This document shows positions 54,200-64,000 of a DNA stretch of 64,000 nt, piece by piece. The position numbers were made by a program, and so were the translations under genes. The notes beneath the pieces were generated by a model that did no database searches, was not told the DNA's origin, and saw only the letters and a program-made list of their open reading frames with translations. Source of the DNA: Acanthosepion lycidas (lineage: Eukaryota > Mollusca > Cephalopoda > Sepiida > Sepiidae); the NCBI GenBank assembly GCA_963932145.1, contig OZ010590.1, positions 57,695,386 through 57,759,385 on the forward strand, given 5' to 3'. Every line of letters begins with the position of its first letter. The stretch's first letter is position 1.

Positions 54200-55485
54200 C
54201 ACAAATAGGTGAATAGAAACGTTGAAATAAAGCTAATTCATATTTGTGTGTTTATTTTTTTTAAATCTATGGTTTTATTTCATAACATTTAAAAATTTAG
54301 CTAAGTGTGCTGTGATATTTTCATTTTCTATTAGGTGTGCCATTGCTTAAAAAGGTTGATAAACACTCCATTAGTTAGACCATTGCTTTTAGGTCACATT
54401 GCCTTACCACAAGTTCTGTTACTCAAACCCCACCAAACCAACATTATGATTCTATGTATTGAGTCAGGTGTGGTAAACATTACAGGATAATGAATGTGAA
54501 CATTCATGTCCTAATAACAGCGTGAATACCATTGTTTACTTGTTTTCTTTAACATGTTATATTAATTACTATTCTGTCAAGATAGCTTTAAGGATATTTT
54601 TTTTACTAAATTTAGCACCTTTAAATAGAAATCTGTTATTCATTAACAGTTATTGATTTTTCAGCTGCTTTGAGTCCATTTCCAGGTATTGTTGGAGGTG
54701 GGGAATGTGCTCAACTAATCAATCAGTCAATCAAAAGTTAAATTAGCAACACAAGTGAGAGGCTCTGTTATTAAGTCATTGATTTTTCAGCCAATCAATC
54801 AGAAACATTGGCTCCTTCAAATCTTTGTTCTGTGGAGGCAAGCTCTCCTTAAAAAATAAAACAATATTAACTGAACTTTTTGTTCATTTTAAGAAATGAT
54901 TTATGGTTAAGACTTTAATAATTTAATTTTTTTTTAAAAGTTCAGAAAGTTTACAAAAAAAATTACTTTCAAAAACTTTACAGAGAAATGCTCAGGAAAA
55001 GGAAAAAAAAATATGTACAAATTTATGTAAAATTATGCAAAATCTGTCTAAAATAATTTTACTAAAAATATAATTGTATGGTTCATTTTCAGACTTGATT
55101 TATTGGTAAATTTTCAAGAATTTCCATATAAAACCCCTAAAATATCCTAGGAAATGATAATGTATCATGATGACTTTAATGTTCTGTAGTAGTTATATGC
55201 AAATATGAATATTATCAGATGTGAATAGGGAAGTTAATGGAACAGAAAGTAAATGTGCTATTTATGAGAGTCTTTATTGATATTTTTGTCATTCATTTAA
55301 TTTAGTTTTTACTAGGTGTAGCTAGAACTTTGGAATACATTTTATTAAAACATCTTAAAAAAACAAAAATAGAAACATATGTTGGTGTGTAAAAAACTTA
55401 ATATGGGGAAAGATTTTAATAAAAATGAATGGATTATTTCATTTAAACCAGATTAGATTAATATCCATCTCAATGGATAATGATA
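54200..55485. other. Mostly unassigned; hAT-type terminus near 54,350-54,371
   Basis: AAAAAGGTTGATAAACACT at 54,350 resembles the right end of hAT MITEs (inverse of a CAGTGTTTCTCAACC-type end). No left end found. The rest is A+T-rich with no recognisable features. Confidence 0.4.
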
Positions 55486-55497
55486 GTTCCTTTAAAA

Positions 55498-55797
55498 CAG
55501 TGGTTCCCAAACTTTTTTCTTCTGGACCAAATTTGCAAAATTAAAATTTACTCACACCTCACCAAATTTTATGTGATACAAAGTACATTTAAAAATAAAA
55601 ACAAAAAACAAAACAAAGAGAGGCTTAAAGAGAGATTTGAAGTCAGAACATTATCATTGATAACTCTTTCCTCCAATTTGCAGACCCTAGATACTATATT
55701 CTGAATTTTTTTAAAACTGTTTCTAAATCTTTGATTGTCTTTCAATCATTCCACATTATCTGCTATCCTCTTCTGCTGCACCATTTGGAAACCACTG
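55498..55797. mobile_element. hAT-superfamily MITE, 300 bp
   Basis: Termini CAGTGGTTCCCAAACTTTTT and the inverted partner CATTTGGAAACCACTG. Flanking octamers CTTTAAAA (55,490-55,497) and CTTTATAC (55,798-55,805) match at six of eight positions, consistent with an aged 8-bp hAT duplication. Internal sequence has no transposase. Confidence 0.85.
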
Positions 55798-55805
55798 CTT
55801 TATAC

Positions 55806-56345
55806 ATTAGATACACAAATGAAACACTGTTGAGAGCAGATACAGAAAGGAAACTACGGGATCTCCTACAGAAGATAGTGAAGGAAAGCAAAAGAAAAAA
55901 AAAGAACTAAACATCAATCGCAAGGAAATGGAATGCATGGTTGTCAGCAAAAGAAACAATGCAACATGGGAATTACAAATTGGAGATAACAAAATTAAAC
56001 AATTACAAAAATTTAAATATCTACAAAGTGTTTTAACAGAGGATGAAAAAGTCAACACCAAAATCTCAAGGTGCATTGGGATAGTGAAAAATACCTTCCA
56101 AAAGTTAAGTAAAGTATTAAGAAACAGGAAAATTTTGTTGAAGCAAAGAAATGAGTACTAAAATATTATGTAATATCAGTACTCTTATATGGCAGTGAAT
56201 TCTGGACCATTTCTGCACAGATGGAGAAAAGACTTGAAGCAACAAAAATGTGGTTCTACAGAAGGATGCTGCAAATACCATGGACTGAACCCATGAGCAA
56301 CAACAAAGTTTTAGAAAAATGGTAACAGAAAGGACATTTATATAT
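55806..56345 (+). pseudogene. RTE-clade LINE, palm to C-terminus
   Basis: Starts at the reverse transcriptase active site: RYTNETLLRADTERKLRDLL aligns where YADDTxL is expected, both aspartates lost. It continues LQKIVKESKRKKK, (frameshift) INRKEMECMVVSKRNN, LQIGDNKIKQLQKFKYLQSV, CIGIVKNTFQKLSKVLRNRK, then after another break YYVISVLLYGSEFWTISAQM, EKRLEATKMWFYRRMLQIPW. It ends near 56,345. The 78-residue open segment from 55,928 is the longest piece. Inactive. Confidence 0.85.
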
Positions 56346-56349
56346 AGCC

Positions 56350-56760
56350 TTAGGTGTATTTTCAACATGTTCTCAATTTTCTTTTAGCTTTTTCTTAACT
56401 TACTTTGAAGAAAAATTGTTCAGAAAGCAAGCCTAACTCAGGGTTTAGCAACCATACAGCATGTGTTTCTGACTGGAGGTGAGTATGTTAGTCCTAAATT
56501 ATTACTAATCGACAATTATTGAGAAAATCTGGAACAAGGAACTTGCTAGTGATATTCAATAATTAGCTAATTAATAACAACACCTAACAGTAGAAATTAT
56601 TGAAATTATTTATTATTGAGACAATGCAGCTTTTTATATCAATAAGCGATTGACACTTTTATAAAAATCTTCATCAATAAAACAGGAAAAATATTTTGGA
56701 CAATAATAATGAGAAAAAAAAAAGGATAATTTTGAAAAAGTTTGAAAATTTGATTTTTTA
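56350..56760. other. Unassigned A+T-rich sequence
   Basis: No gene or repeat recognised. Confidence 0.5.
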
Positions 56761-56762
56761 CA

Positions 56763-57330
56763 ATGATGTTCACCCTGTATAAGGCCTGGGAGCTACTAGA
56801 GGCAGAGCATTACAGAGTAAGAGATAGTCTATGTGGATATTTGGAGAAGATAACATTTAACCCTAGACTTGAACAGCTTAAGATTGTAGTGATTGTCGAA
56901 GCATCTTCTTGGGAGTCAGTTCTACAAAGCAGCAGTTCATGGAAAGAAGCTACTCAAGTGGAACTTACTTCTTACCAATAGAATACAAAGAGAATATAGC
57001 TCATTTGCTACAATGTGCATAGCATTGTGGGTCTTAGCCATGAAGATTAGAACCGGTGGATCTAAAGAATGTAGTTCATCTGAGTACTTTTCATGGAAAT
57101 AACAACAGAGCAGTGATAGCCTTGGAATGTTTCATCTGTGAGAAATCAGTTGTAGGGTGGAAAATGATTCATCACCCACAAAAATGCAGAGATGCTTTTG
57201 GACTATATCAACACTGGAAATTGAAGACAGGGTAGCTCCTGTCCAAATATGGCAACAGTACTCCATTTTTTGTCCAATTTGGCTCTTATAAAACTAGAGG
57301 ATAGCACAGGGAGTTAGATACTAACTACAG
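56763..57330 (-). pseudogene. LINE-C 3' fragment, antisense copy A
   Basis: On the minus strand: SQIGQKMEYCCHIWTGATLS, SISSVDIVQKHLCIFVGDES, FSTLQLISH, RLSLLCCYFHEKYSDELHSL, DPPVLIFMAKTHN, LVRSKFHLSSFFP and NHYNLKLFKSRVKCYL. This is a long run of the post-RT region with few frame changes. It matches the plus-strand copies at 1.4-3.2 kb. The apparent plus-strand frames here are antisense shadows. Confidence 0.8.
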
Positions 57331-57671
57331 TGGCACAGGGAACCAACCATTTGTCGAGCATCTTTAGTGAAGGATCATATGTACGAATTCCACTTGAGGT
57401 CTGAGTTAAGTCCCAAGAGGCACTCAAGGCACAGAGCTTCCCTGAGGGAACATCATTTCATTGATTGATTCAGGGTTTGATCAGTGATTCAATGAATTTT
57501 AATTATATTTATAATCTTAACTTTCCCACATTATCTGCTTTTATTTTAAGGAATATAAAAAATATTTTTGTATTCTTTTATAAGCAGTGTCCATTTAGTA
57601 CATGGGTAGTCATAGCTGATCATGGCTCTTCACAACATCCTATCCTATATTGTTTGTCTTTTAAGTATTGA

Positions 57672-58005
57672 CTATAACTAGCAACAGGACTCTGCACGAT
57701 ACCACACAAACAGAAGAACCCAGTCATGTCTGTAAGACAATTTCTTCAACCACATCACTTCTTACATCTGACCACCTAGCTGTCTAAACTGAAAACTCTT
57801 TGATTATTATGTGTGGGGTGCAGTTGAGCGAGAGATCAACAAAACTCTTATAACACCAAAGATGAACTGAAGGCAAGGAATATGTCAGAATTCACCAACA
57901 TAAACAAGGAAACTGTCCAGAAGATTGCAGGAGATTCTGAAGTTGTCTAGATGCCATGTTTGAAGCCAATGGCAATTTTATTGAATAAATTTACTAAATT
58001 ATCTA
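57672..58005 (+). pseudogene. Tc1/mariner-superfamily transposase 3' part (M3)
   Basis: QQDSARYHTNRRTQSCL at 57,675-57,725, ITSYI, LFDYYVWGAVEREINKTL at 57,797-57,850, then KDELKARNMSEFTNI and NKETVQKI in shifted frames, and EANGNFIE at the end. The third acidic residue (D before YYVWG) is retained here, unlike M1 and M2. No terminal repeat remains beyond 58,005. Confidence 0.8.
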
Positions 58006-58250
58006 AACTTTGAAGACAACTTCAAAGCATTTAGTGCTGGTTCTTTGGTTGCCTTAAAAGACAAACAAACAATATTTAAAAAGAAAATATTTTTGACAAT
58101 GTAATTTAAACTTGGATGAGAATCTAATGGAATGGTTAATATATCAAACACTTTCGAAAACTTTTATTTTGAATGTCTTGCTGATGAAACTGCTTCACGT
58201 TGAAATGCTTAAAAAAAAAAACGTAAATAAGAAAGCTAAAAAGTAAACAG
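58006..58250. other. Unassigned sequence
   Basis: No gene or repeat recognised. Confidence 0.5.
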
Positions 58251-58254
58251 TGAC

Positions 58255-58640
58255 TAAATTTTATTGCTTTTTAAAATTTCAGTGATTCAGCCTTTATGAA
58301 TTGATGACAAACTGATAACTTTATTTTTGATAGAGAGAAGAGAATAATTCCAAAACCCTAATGAAGACAAGAGTTCAAATACCTATCAGCTTCTCAATTT
58401 AATCTAATCTACACAGGCCCACCTGTTATTAAGATCTTTAGATTTTTACTTTTTGTTAGAATTTTAATAATTCAGCCTTTATGAAAATGATAGCAAACTG
58501 ATTAATCTTTGTTTTTTAAAAGAGCGAAAAGCATAATGGCAAAATCCCTCATAAAGACAAGAGTTCAAATACCAATCAGTTTCTCAATTTAATCTGATCA
58601 ACACAAGCCTGCTTGTTATTAGGATCTTTTGAGTTTATTG
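58255..58640. repeat. ~185-bp tandem duplication with B-box-like motif
   Basis: CAGCCTTTATGAA at 58,288 and 58,473 starts two units. Both include AAGACAAGAGTTCAAATACC and CAGYTTCTCAATTTAATCT, then a CYTGTTATTARGATCTTT block. GAGTTCAAATACC is B-box-like, so an old dimeric SINE is possible. Confidence 0.75.
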
Positions 58641-58919
58641 CTTTTTTTATTTTTAATCTATTCTATTAAGCAAGTATTCACACACATTTGGGGGAGGTGT
58701 TTTTGGAAGAAAGTTACTGAGCAATCTCATAATTTTCAAAATGACAAAAACAAAATTATCGCAAATGGTTAACTAATTAGAAAAAAGAGTGAAAAGAATT
58801 AAAGTAAAGAAAGATGTTTATTGTTTCTTTACATCTCATTAAATTAATTAAATCGAATCACAGGGCATGTGCCTAAATTAAGTTGGAGAAAGTCAAATTT
58901 TTTCCATTAAATTTGTCTT

Positions 58920-59185
58920 TGTTCTGTGCAGCATGAAATGAATATCATCTTGCTATTATCATATCATAACATATCATATCATATATCATCTTGGATATTA
59001 TTTCATAATGTAGCTTCCCTATGCCTTTTTTATAAATTTTATCATGGTAATTATTCATTATTCTCTTTCGTAACAAAACGTTATGAATTTAAGCACAGTA
59101 CTAGATTGGTAGCTAGGTCTCATCATTTTACAGTTGACAATGCTAGATGTAATCATTTTTATACTGGCCTATCTATAGCTCAATC
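58920..59185 (+). mobile_element. LINE-A 3' fragment
   Basis: NVASLCLFYKFYHGNYSLFS then YEFKHSTRLVARSHHFTVDN ARCN encode the LINE-A post-RT signature. A short ATATCATATC array (58,955-58,990) precedes it. No 3' tail follows. Confidence 0.75.
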
Positions 59186-59209
59186 TATCTTGCTATTTTA
59201 CTTATAGCT

Positions 59210-59275
59210 AGGGTTGGGAAAAGAGATGGATTCATACCTTTCCCCAAGAACATTAGTATGAAAGTGAACAGATTT
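59210..59275 (-). mobile_element. SINE-T body fragment (antisense)
   Basis: Reverse complement contains CTTGGGGAAAGGTATGAATC and CATCTCTTTTCCCAACCCTA, matching the SINE-T body. Confidence 0.6.
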
Positions 59276-59534
59276 AGCTTACCAATTCCTCTTTTCATGC
59301 TGATATCTGTTACACTGCCTATACATTAATGAATGGAAATATATGGACCTGCTTTATATTTGTGGCAGTTGGTTATTTCCTAATAGCACCAATTTTTTGC
59401 CTTATTTTCCCAAAATACAAATATTTCCCCAAAAGACTAGTATTTAGTCTTATTTCCCAAAAACACTAATATTTGGCATTATTTTCCCAGTAATACTAAT
59501 ATTTCTCAATAACACCAATATTTATTCAAGTACA

Positions 59535-59870
59535 GAATATGGAGGCATGGTGGAGTAATGGTTAACAGCTTAGTTTGAGGAATTGGAGAGCTGAGTTCAA
59601 ATTCCAGTCAAATCCATTACATTCACTTATGTGGTAATAACCTTGGGAAAAGTATGAATCCTCTTCTTCTCCCCTCAGCTAGAGGTAAATAGCAGGACAG
59701 ACTGGGTTCTGTAGCATTGGGTGGTAACTGGTCTACCACAGAAAGAAATGGCAACCTACTGTGGGGAAAAAAATCTGCCTCGTCAGTCATGTATCAAAAG
59801 ATACATGATCGCCTAAGCATGTATCATGCATAGCACTGACTGACAGAATATCAAAAGCTGATTTTTAAAA
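59535..59870 (+). mobile_element. SINE-T copy
   Basis: Head GCATGGTGGAGTAATGGTTA (A-box), B-box GAGTTCAAATTCCAG, body ACCTTGGGAAAAGTATGAAT, CTTCTTCTCCCCTCAGC, ATAGCAGGACAGACTGGGTT, GTCTACCACAGAAAGAAATG. It is the best-preserved head of the family in the window. No RTE sequence precedes it. Confidence 0.85.
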
Positions 59871-60004
59871 CAGCCACTTGGGGTAACAGTTTTCCTACTT
59901 CCCTTTCTAAACAAAATTTTGTATATATTTTTTTTATTCACCCAATAAAAGGCCCAATAGCCACTCAAAGTAGAATGTTACTAAATGAGATTGTTGTAAG
60001 AACA

Positions 60005-60485
60005 TATGAGGAGGGAAGAAGAGGTGAATATTGTAAGGCGATGTAGGATTGTTAACAACTGACTCTTGACTTGAAGAGGTTAAAATTGTAGTGATCAAAG
60101 AAGCAACCTTTTAGGAGTCTCTTCCACAATGCACTAGTTCTGGGAAGAAGCTGTCTGGGTGGTACTTCCTCCTTACCAATGGAATACAAAGGAAATTATT
60201 AGACTTAATGTATGTGCCCTGGCAGTTGTGGAGGTCTGAACTGGTGGAACCAAGGAATGTAGTTTACCTGAACATTTGCCATGAAAATAGCAATAAAATA
60301 GGAAGAGGCTAGCAATCTGTGGGACAGAAGCTGTAGGGTGGAAAACAGTTCATCACCCCCAAACCTGTACAAATGCTTTGAACTTTTGCAAGGCTGAAAA
60401 GTGATAATTGTGAAGCTCCCAGATGTGGTTGCAATATATCATTTTTGATTTGATCTGACTTTTGTAAACTTAGAGCATGGCAGAA
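60005..60485 (-). pseudogene. LINE-C 3' fragment, antisense copy B
   Basis: Minus strand: LYKSQIKSKMIYCNHIW near 60,475, CYFHGKCSGKLHSLVPPVQT near 60,290, a STTARAHT segment, LLPRTSALWKRLLKGC and HYNFNLFKSRVSC near 60,070. Same organisation as copy A. 5'-truncated with frameshifts. Confidence 0.8.
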
Positions 60486-60849
60486 GGAGTAAGGTACTTT
60501 CTAGAGCAGTAAATACTGGCATTTTGAATGCCAAGTTCGAAAGTAAGCATCCTGGCATCTTTACTTAGAAGATTAACACAACACAGTCTTTGGATACTTT
60601 TCGTCTTTTAGGCTTGGTAAATTCACCAAATTTGAATTTTGAATATCAACTTGTCATTTTTTTTCTGTTGATTTTTAAAAAGAAGTTATTAACTTACTGT
60701 CACTCAATTATTGCCTGTGGGTTTGTTTGGATGAATATCATCATACTTGCTTTTTTTTTATTCATGTCATTTTGGCTATATTCCTGATGACCTTCCTCAG
60801 ATGTTCAATTGTGTTTTGAAATGTCAAATGATAAGACATATGCATCCTG

Positions 60850-61188
60850 ACTCATACATGTCATATCAAGCTTTTGCATCACTGTGTTCTGGGACTTTTT
60901 GTTGAGCAAGAAACCAACAAAACTCCTTTTAGCACCAAAATTGAACTGCAGGAAAGGATTATGGCAGCATTCACCAACTTAAACAAGGAGACCGTCCAGA
61001 AGAGTTGCAGGAGATCTTGAAGTTGTCTGATTGAAGCCACTGGAAATTTTATTGAATAAATTTACTCTTTAGTATTTCAAGATATTTTTGTGTAATTTTG
61101 GTAAATATATCTATTAAAATGAAATGTCCATGTTATTTTTATTTTTGCATAATTTAGACAATAGTTTATCCATAGCACCCTATCGGTA
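60850..61188 (+). pseudogene. Tc1/mariner-superfamily transposase C-terminus with 3' terminus (M4)
   Basis: VEQETNKTPFSTKIELQERI, MAAFTNLNKETVQKSCRRS and EATGNFIE are readable with one deletion. The 3' terminal segment (61,060-61,188) matches M1 and the M2 end: TATTTCAAGATATTTTTGTG, TTTTGGTAAATATATCTATT, TTAGACAATAGTTTATCCAT and GCACCCTAT. Confidence 0.8.
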
Positions 61189-61189
61189 G

Positions 61190-61600
61190 ATTCATTCAAA
61201 CTTCTTATTCGTCTGTGTTTCTCCTTGTCTAGTCTATTATTTTGACCTCATTTCTTAGTTTAGTGCCATTCAGTCATGAATGTAAATGGAAAACTTTTTT
61301 TTTAAATCTTGTTTGATTTGTGTTACTGTCTTTTAATACAGAGAAAGCAAGGAATTACATGAAATCCAAACATTTTTAATCAAAATTAGAAGCCTCTGAG
61401 AAACCAGAATTGCATTAAGATTAACTTTTTTTTTATCCTTCATTTACTTTTCGATTCATGGCCATTTTTTTTCTTGGCTGATTTACAAACCTTATCTACC
61501 ATTGTTTATTCATCATCAACTTTAATTCTTCTGCTTCATTTTATCTCATTAATTTATTTAAAATCCTTAAGTTTTTCTCATTGCTTTTGCTAATACAATC
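61190..61600. other. Unassigned A+T-rich sequence
   Basis: No gene or repeat recognised. Confidence 0.5.
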
Positions 61601-61639
61601 CATGGATACATGGGTGTACATTAAAGCCACATCACATTG

Positions 61640-61892
61640 AAACACTGGTTTTCATACAATCCCTGAAGTTAAACAATGTCGAGCCTGATCAGTACCTACA
61701 TGGGTGACTGCTTGGGAATACCAGCTGCTGTAACCTTGAATGTGCGGGTGGTGTAATGGATAATGGCTTGAAATTGTTAATCGGAGAGCCAAGTTCTAAT
61801 TCCTGTTGTGTTCATTATATTACGTACAAATACCCTTAGGGAAGGTGTGAATCCACCTCTTCTCCCCCAGCTATGGGTTAATTAGTAGGACT
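61640..61892 (+). mobile_element. 5S rRNA/tRNA composite SINE, copy 2
   Basis: 61,665-61,730 is 5S-derived: CTGAAGTTAAACAATGTCGA, GCCTGATCAGTACCTACATG and GGTGACTGCTTGGGAATACC match the internal control region and 3' half of 5S rRNA. It is joined to a tRNA-derived part at 61,742-61,805 (GCGGGTGGTGTAATGGATAA, then GCCAAGTTCTAATTCCTG). A SINE-T body follows: CCCTTAGGGAAGGTGTGAAT, CCACCTCTTCTCCCCCAGC, CTATGGGTTAATTAGTAGGA. Confidence 0.9.
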
Positions 61893-62109
61893 TGTATCAA
61901 TAAGCCATTGTTATCTCCAAGTCATTACCGTAAACTTTCTTCATTGGTTTTAGTCTAGGAATATTTAAAAAAGATTAAAAAATATGATGAAAACAAAAAA
62001 TATTTCAATGCATAAATAAATCAAACAACTGAAAAATTCTTCTGTATTAATTTATATCATGTTGTTTATTTATTTATTTTAATATTTATATTTTGATAGA
62101 TTTTTGAAA

Positions 62110-62300
62110 AAAAAAAAAATTATCAGTTCACCCCAAGCAAGGGGATAATGAGACAAGAGGCTACTGGGAGTGAGAAGAGAATAAGAAAAATTTAGAAGGA
62201 ACCAGAAATCCAATCTTAAACAGGAAGCAAATGATAAACCGCTACTCCTGTTTAAAAGACCAGATGATAGGCCAACCTATCTTCTCCTGTTATATATTTT
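62110..62300 (-). mobile_element. SINE-F copy 2
   Basis: On the minus strand it starts GGAGAAGATAGGTTGGCCTA, contains ACAGGAGTAGCGGTTTATCA and CACTCCCAGTAGCCTCTTG, and ends CCCCTTGCTTGGGGTGAACT, GATAA plus a T/A-rich tail. Same head and same LINE-A-type tail as at 51.96 kb. Confidence 0.65.
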
Positions 62301-62304
62301 ATTT

Positions 62305-63110
62305 TCGTTGCCCAAAAACAAAGACAATCATTTTCCTGGCTTTTACTGATTTCAACATTCAATAATCCTCTTAAATAAACCAACTGACTTGTTATCAATC
62401 ATTCATTATTGTAAACAAGCAAGAATCAAATTAACAAGCATAATTTTTAAATGATGCATAATTTAAAAGTACGATGTATAGCAGTTATCTCCCTTTAATG
62501 TTCTATGTTTGTATTTTTCTGTGAAATGAACCATTTGACAAAATGAAGATTTAATAGTTTCAATGAAACCAGTTTTTGGCCAAATGATATTCACCATTAT
62601 GAAATGCCCTGTCACCCTCAACCCACTTGCCATTACTTCATTTCTACTTTTCAAAAGTCTGCAAAGTTTTCTTTCAATTAACTATTTAAAACTTTTTTTA
62701 TTCAAAGATAGATTCTGTGGGAAGTTCATTCAGTGGTGTTGCACTGCTAACTGAAAACATTTCAGGGAAGTGCCTGTTCATGCCTACACATTATGGTCTC
62801 TTTTGACTGGTAGATGACTAAGACCATGCAAACAGTTATAATATACAAAATGGCTTGATATTTTCTGGACTTGAGAATGAGTTGTAAAATGTGTGAACTC
62901 GCACATGAGTTTTACATAATTTATAAATATAATGAAACTATTTATTTTCCAAGTTAGTGAAACTAGAAACAATCAGTAAAAACTAAATTATTTAAATCTT
63001 TTTTTATTTTTATTTAAAGATTTTGTTTTAAAATGTGTTCATCTGTCTTCTGCAAAACAAATTAAATTGCTTTAATACATTTTAAAAAGATAATAGCAAA
63101 AATCATATTT
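62305..63110. other. Unassigned sequence
   Basis: No gene or repeat recognised. Confidence 0.5.
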
Positions 63111-63114
63111 ACAA

Positions 63115-63400
63115 TTGTTTCCCAGGATTAAAGATAATAATTATGAAAATAATAAAAAGAAATATATTAAGATGATAATAATCCACACCACTTCAAATAA
63201 AAGGTTAGGAAGGAAACCCCCATCAATACTGGAAAGAGCAATAACAGCTACTGGACCTAAAAAAAAAAAAAAGAAAAGTGTTTTAAGAAAAATAAATTTC
63301 AACCAAAAACAGTATTGGTTGCTTGGTAAATTAATGCTGAATGTTTCATTATAAGGAAACAGCTAATATTACCATTACCTATATTATTAAAATAAGACTT
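63115..63400 (+). mobile_element. LINE-B 3' end with coding terminus
   Basis: The frame at 63,175-63,270 encodes IIIHTTSNKRLGRKPPSILE RAITATGP, the extreme C-terminus of the LINE-B protein (compare IMTFHTIQNKRQGRN at 15.6 kb). The 3' UTR follows with TTAATGCTGAATGTTTCATT, the palindromic ATAAGGAAAC block and CTAATATTACCATTACC. Truncated at the 5' end. Confidence 0.8.
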
Positions 63401-63499
63401 TTTAACTTTTTAATTTCTTCTGGCTAGTCCATCTATCAAAAGAAAGCTGCTTAATTTACTTGGATTTCAGAATTTTTCTCATGGTATCAAGGCAAGTAC

Positions 63500-63722
63500 T
63501 TTAAAAAGGTGTCATTGATGCAGTGGTGCAAATGGGTGATATGAATGGAAGAGAAAGTGGTTGGCAATGGAGATTATGAGGATAAGTAGATAGCATGATT
63601 GACCCTTGTCTTGCAGAATTGTGTAGGGAAACAACAATGCAGGAGTCAGTTCAACAAAAGCTGTCTGAGTGAAACTTTAGCCTAATATTTGGAATATAGA
63701 AGAAATGAGGATGATTCAAATC
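63500..63722 (-). mobile_element. LINE-C 3' fragment, antisense copy C
   Basis: On the minus strand: HPHFFYIPNIRLKFHSDSF, then TYPHNLHCQPLSLPFISPIC TTA, matching the C-terminus and 3' UTR of LINE-C near 2.0-3.1 kb. An internal deletion removes the LWNRLP region. Confidence 0.7.
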
Positions 63723-64000
63723 CATGGAAGTAGTATTGTGATAGTAAACATGTTTTTGTGTTCCCTAACTACTTTATTAATAATTATAAAAACTGGGGAT
63801 TGCTATGATTGATCTTGAGATTGTTAGTATAGTGTTTTCCTGTTGACTTCTCCACTGTGATTTTAATGAGACACCGACTCTTGTTAACTGACTGTTGACT
63901 CATCAAAATTTCTTCTCCTCTTTATATTTTTCATCCAACAGAATTACTTACCAGATAACTTGCTTTCAATATATAGGGGCTGGAAAGCCAGTTTAGTTGA
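63723..64000. other. Unassigned sequence to window end
   Basis: No gene or repeat recognised. Confidence 0.5.

Noticed and set aside
56763-57102. Plus-strand open frames of about 70 residues as a host exon
   Set aside because: The minus strand of the same interval encodes a clear LINE-C reverse transcriptase C-terminus; the plus frames are its shadow.
56763-61188. Segmental duplication of a ~1.2-kb block (LINE-C followed by mariner C-terminus at 56.8-58.0 and 60.0-61.2 kb)
   Set aside because: The order is the same, but the sequence between the two elements is not alignable by eye and the mariner pieces have different end points, so independent insertions are simpler.
61640-61740. Functional 5S rRNA gene
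   Set aside because: Only the internal and 3' part matches 5S, with many substitutions, and it is fused to a tRNA-derived SINE.
1-64000. CRISPR arrays, bacterial operons or ribosome-binding sites
   Set aside because: No regularly spaced identical repeats with unique spacers, and the repeat content is that of an animal genome.

Overview
The window reads as non-coding DNA from an animal genome, most likely a coleoid cephalopod and probably an octopod. The evidence is strong A+T richness, abundant (AT)n arrays, tRNA-derived SINEs, many 5'-truncated RTE-like and jockey/CR1-like LINE tails, mariner-type transposases and a non-autonomous Helitron. The lineage is an inference from repeat composition; no host gene is present to confirm it. 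I find no supportable host protein-coding exon, functional tRNA or rRNA gene, or bacterial-type operon. Every protein match I recognise belongs to a transposable element, and all are broken. The window is probably intergenic or deep intronic.

Layout. 0-3.7 kb: two foldback elements with tRNA-like centres (family FB1), three 3' fragments of one LINE (LINE-C) and one LINE-A tail. 3.7-8 kb: mostly unassigned. 8-10.1 kb: a decayed LINE-B reverse transcriptase with a microsatellite tail. 12-13.4 kb: an FB2 foldback and a DD37D-spaced Tc1/mariner remnant. 14.8-18.4 kb: a mini-mariner, a ~115-bp satellite, and two LINE-B copies interrupted by minisatellite-bearing SINEs (SINE-M). 18.6-19.1 kb: a TAA array with a stepwise-lengthening 36-42 bp higher-order unit. 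19.1-22.4 kb: FB1, LINE-A, a MADE1-like mini-mariner, a nearly full-length mariner pseudogene, and an FB1 copy split by a solo LTR. 22.9-25.6 kb: a tandem duplication, then two long inverted repeats (FB2, FB3) between four (AT)n arrays. 26.6-34.1 kb: an RTE fragment, a chimeric SINE-M/LINE-E insertion with a perfect 12-bp target duplication, LINE-A copies, a tRNA SINE, and facing polypyrimidine and polypurine tracts. 34.6-43 kb: a 5S/tRNA composite SINE, LINE-B, mariner and RTE fragments. 43-49 kb: FB1 elements, a LINE with a C-terminal zinc finger (LINE-D, twice), a Helitron, and RTE joined to a tRNA SINE. 49-64 kb: another mariner-superfamily remnant, SINE-M with eight minisatellite units, FB1, a hAT MITE, RTE, three antisense LINE-C copies, tRNA SINEs and a second 5S/tRNA SINE.

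How the parts relate. The window records LINE/SINE partnerships. SINE-M ends in the same ~100 bp as LINE-E. A short retroposon (SINE-F) ends like LINE-A. Two RTE copies run across the same junction into the tRNA-SINE sequence. A second theme is three unrelated families of long inverted repeats, two with tRNA-like sequence at the hinge. Transcripts across them would form long double-stranded RNA, which matters in animals with heavy A-to-I editing. LINE-A to LINE-E, FB1-3 and SINE-M/F are working names used only here.
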